Below are positions 63,187 to 64,000 of a stretch of 64,000 bases of DNA, one piece after another. Location of the stretch: positions 112,992 to 176,991 of the forward strand of contig CAMNRM010000001.1 of NCBI GenBank assembly GCA_946553025.1, read 5' to 3'. The stretch's first letter is position 1. Every line of letters begins with the position of its first letter. The notes beneath the pieces are model-generated. The model had not been told where the DNA came from. It did no database searches and was given only the letters and a program-made list of their open reading frames with translations. Made by a program: the position numbers and the translations under genes. This DNA is from an uncultured Clostridium sp. (GTDB lineage: Bacteria; Bacillota; Clostridia; Lachnospirales; Lachnospiraceae).

Positions 63187-64000
63187 ATGGAACAAAAAAA
63201 TACCAATGACAATGCAAATAGCAATACTGCTGCAGATTCCGATACGGATATTGCAATTGCCTATCAGAATAAAGATATTGTTTCTAAGCTTTTTGGGGAT
63301 CAGATGAAGGGAAAATCCCTCTCTTTATTTGGGCTTAAAACAAATCTAAAGGTCGTGGATATTCGCCCAACCAATATCCCCATCATTCAGGCCAGGGAAT
63401 TGCGGATGGATAATCTGTTTGAATTAGAAGATGGAAGCGTTGCCATCTTAGACTATGAGAGCGAATACAAGGAAGCAAATTTTACCAAGTATGGTCGTTA
63501 TCTTATGGATGTTATTGACCGCTATTTAAAGGAAGGAAAACAGCCGGATATTCATATGATGGTCTTGTATACCGCAGATATTGAGAAAACAAAAACGGTA
63601 TTCAGCCGAACAGCCTGCCAGATACAGGTGGAAGCTTCTTACATGACGGGGCTTCCTTCGGAGGAATGGCTTAAAGAAGCCCAAAAAGGTATTGCTGACC
63701 ATGCAGTTACCGATGAAATCCTTATGCATCTGGTTCTTCTTCCTCTGACGTATAAAGGAGAAGAAAAAAAGCAGGAAGCTATCCGGGCATGTGTGGATTT
63801 AGCCAAACAGTTACCCGATAAAGAACAGGAAACCTTTGCTTTAGCAGGAATATTGACATTTACAGATAAAATAATCAATGATGAAACAAAACGCTATATC
63901 AAGGAGGTGTTAGGAATGACACAGGTGGGAAAAATGCTGATGGATGAAGGAAGACAGGAAGGAAGACAGGAAGGCTTACAGGAAGGCTTACAGAAAGGTC
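63187..64000 (+). CDS. Rpn-family PD-(D/E)XK nuclease, N-terminal part (cut by window edge)
   Basis: The frame from ATG 63187 (GGAAAGGA upstream) is open to the edge and gives 271 residues. LYDYESEYK-like motif reads VAILDYESEYKEANF (D-E-x-K), and IHMMVLYTAD follows, typical of Rpn-type recombination-promoting nucleases or transposases. The visible end is a GRQEG/GLQEG-type repeat, a common tail of this family. The HTH-like tail that would follow resembles the remnant at 39642. A mobile-associated nuclease is likely. Confidence 0.82.
   Translation, partial: MEQKNTNDNANSNTAADSDTDIAIAYQNKDIVSKLFGDQMKGKSLSLFGLKTNLKVVDIRPTNIPIIQARELRMDNLFELEDGSVAILDYESEYKEANFTKYGRYLMDVIDRYLKEGKQPDIHMMVLYTADIEKTKTVFSRTACQIQVEASYMTGLPSEEWLKEAQKGIADHAVTDEILMHLVLLPLTYKGEEKKQEAIRACVDLAKQLPDKEQETFALAGILTFTDKIINDETKRYIKEVLGMTQVGKMLMDEGRQEGRQEGLQEGLQKG

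Overview
The window looks like a chromosomal segment of a spore-forming gut Firmicute, most likely Lachnospiraceae. The support is a T-box-controlled thrS, a purine riboswitch, a stage V sporulation gene (spoVB), Clostridia-type recombinase modules, Gly/Trp cell-wall-binding repeats and AGGAGG-type ribosome sites. Housekeeping stretches have a moderate GC content, and accessory stretches (about 17.3-24.9 kb, 27.5-52 kb) are visibly AT-richer. Genus and species cannot be fixed from sequence reading alone.

Layout. 1-5.9 kb: end of an AlbA_2/ATP-binding regulator, a thrS-map operon behind a T-box, and a guanine-riboswitch-controlled guanine deaminase. 5.9-13.2 kb: cobJ, cbiF and cbiD (anaerobic cobalamin synthesis), translationally coupled to a ferric-type ABC transporter (substrate-binding protein, fused permease, ATPase). 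13.4-16.2 kb: an FMN-binding oxidase-like protein, a cyclic-nucleotide-binding-only protein and pgi. 16.35-25.6 kb: spoVB split by a 7.64-kb element with three large serine recombinases, two small proteins and an AAA/PD-(D/E)XK gene; precise excision between two TGCCC copies would restore a 526-residue SpoVB in frame. 25.6-28.4 kb: membrane proteins (DUF2752, DUF4234) and a VbhA-like/Fic pair. 28.4-35.3 kb: a compact minus-strand operon ptuA-ptuB (Septu), a split HD-domain protein with a very large C-terminal part, and an ADP-ribosyltransferase-like protein, probably a phage-defence island. 35.5-43.2 kb: a frameshifted resolvase, IS-end-like repeats, another AAA/PD-(D/E)XK gene, three small orphan genes resembling an immunity array, a MITE-disrupted transglutaminase gene and a PIN toxin-like gene. 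43.4-52.1 kb: four secreted proteins followed upstream by an Agr/HPK10-like signalling cluster, in which one kinase has an ATPase domain but no phospho-acceptor His and two paralogues have the His but no ATPase, next to a LytTR regulator. 52.1-64 kb: a Phd-type antitoxin, a Uma2 nuclease, the potABCD polyamine transporter with a divergent GntR regulator, a TSCPD protein, a CyuA-like cysteine desulfidase, a domain-swapped GH3 glucosidase and the start of an Rpn-type nuclease cut by the window edge.

The strongest candidates for undescribed biology are (i) the spoVB intervening element, a possible skin-like developmental switch; (ii) the Septu + HD + ADP-ribosyltransferase operon; (iii) the complementary split histidine kinases; and (iv) a family of 26-bp palindromic mini-insertions, two of which carry perfect 8-bp target duplications, plus a related 132-bp MITE with the same duplication length.
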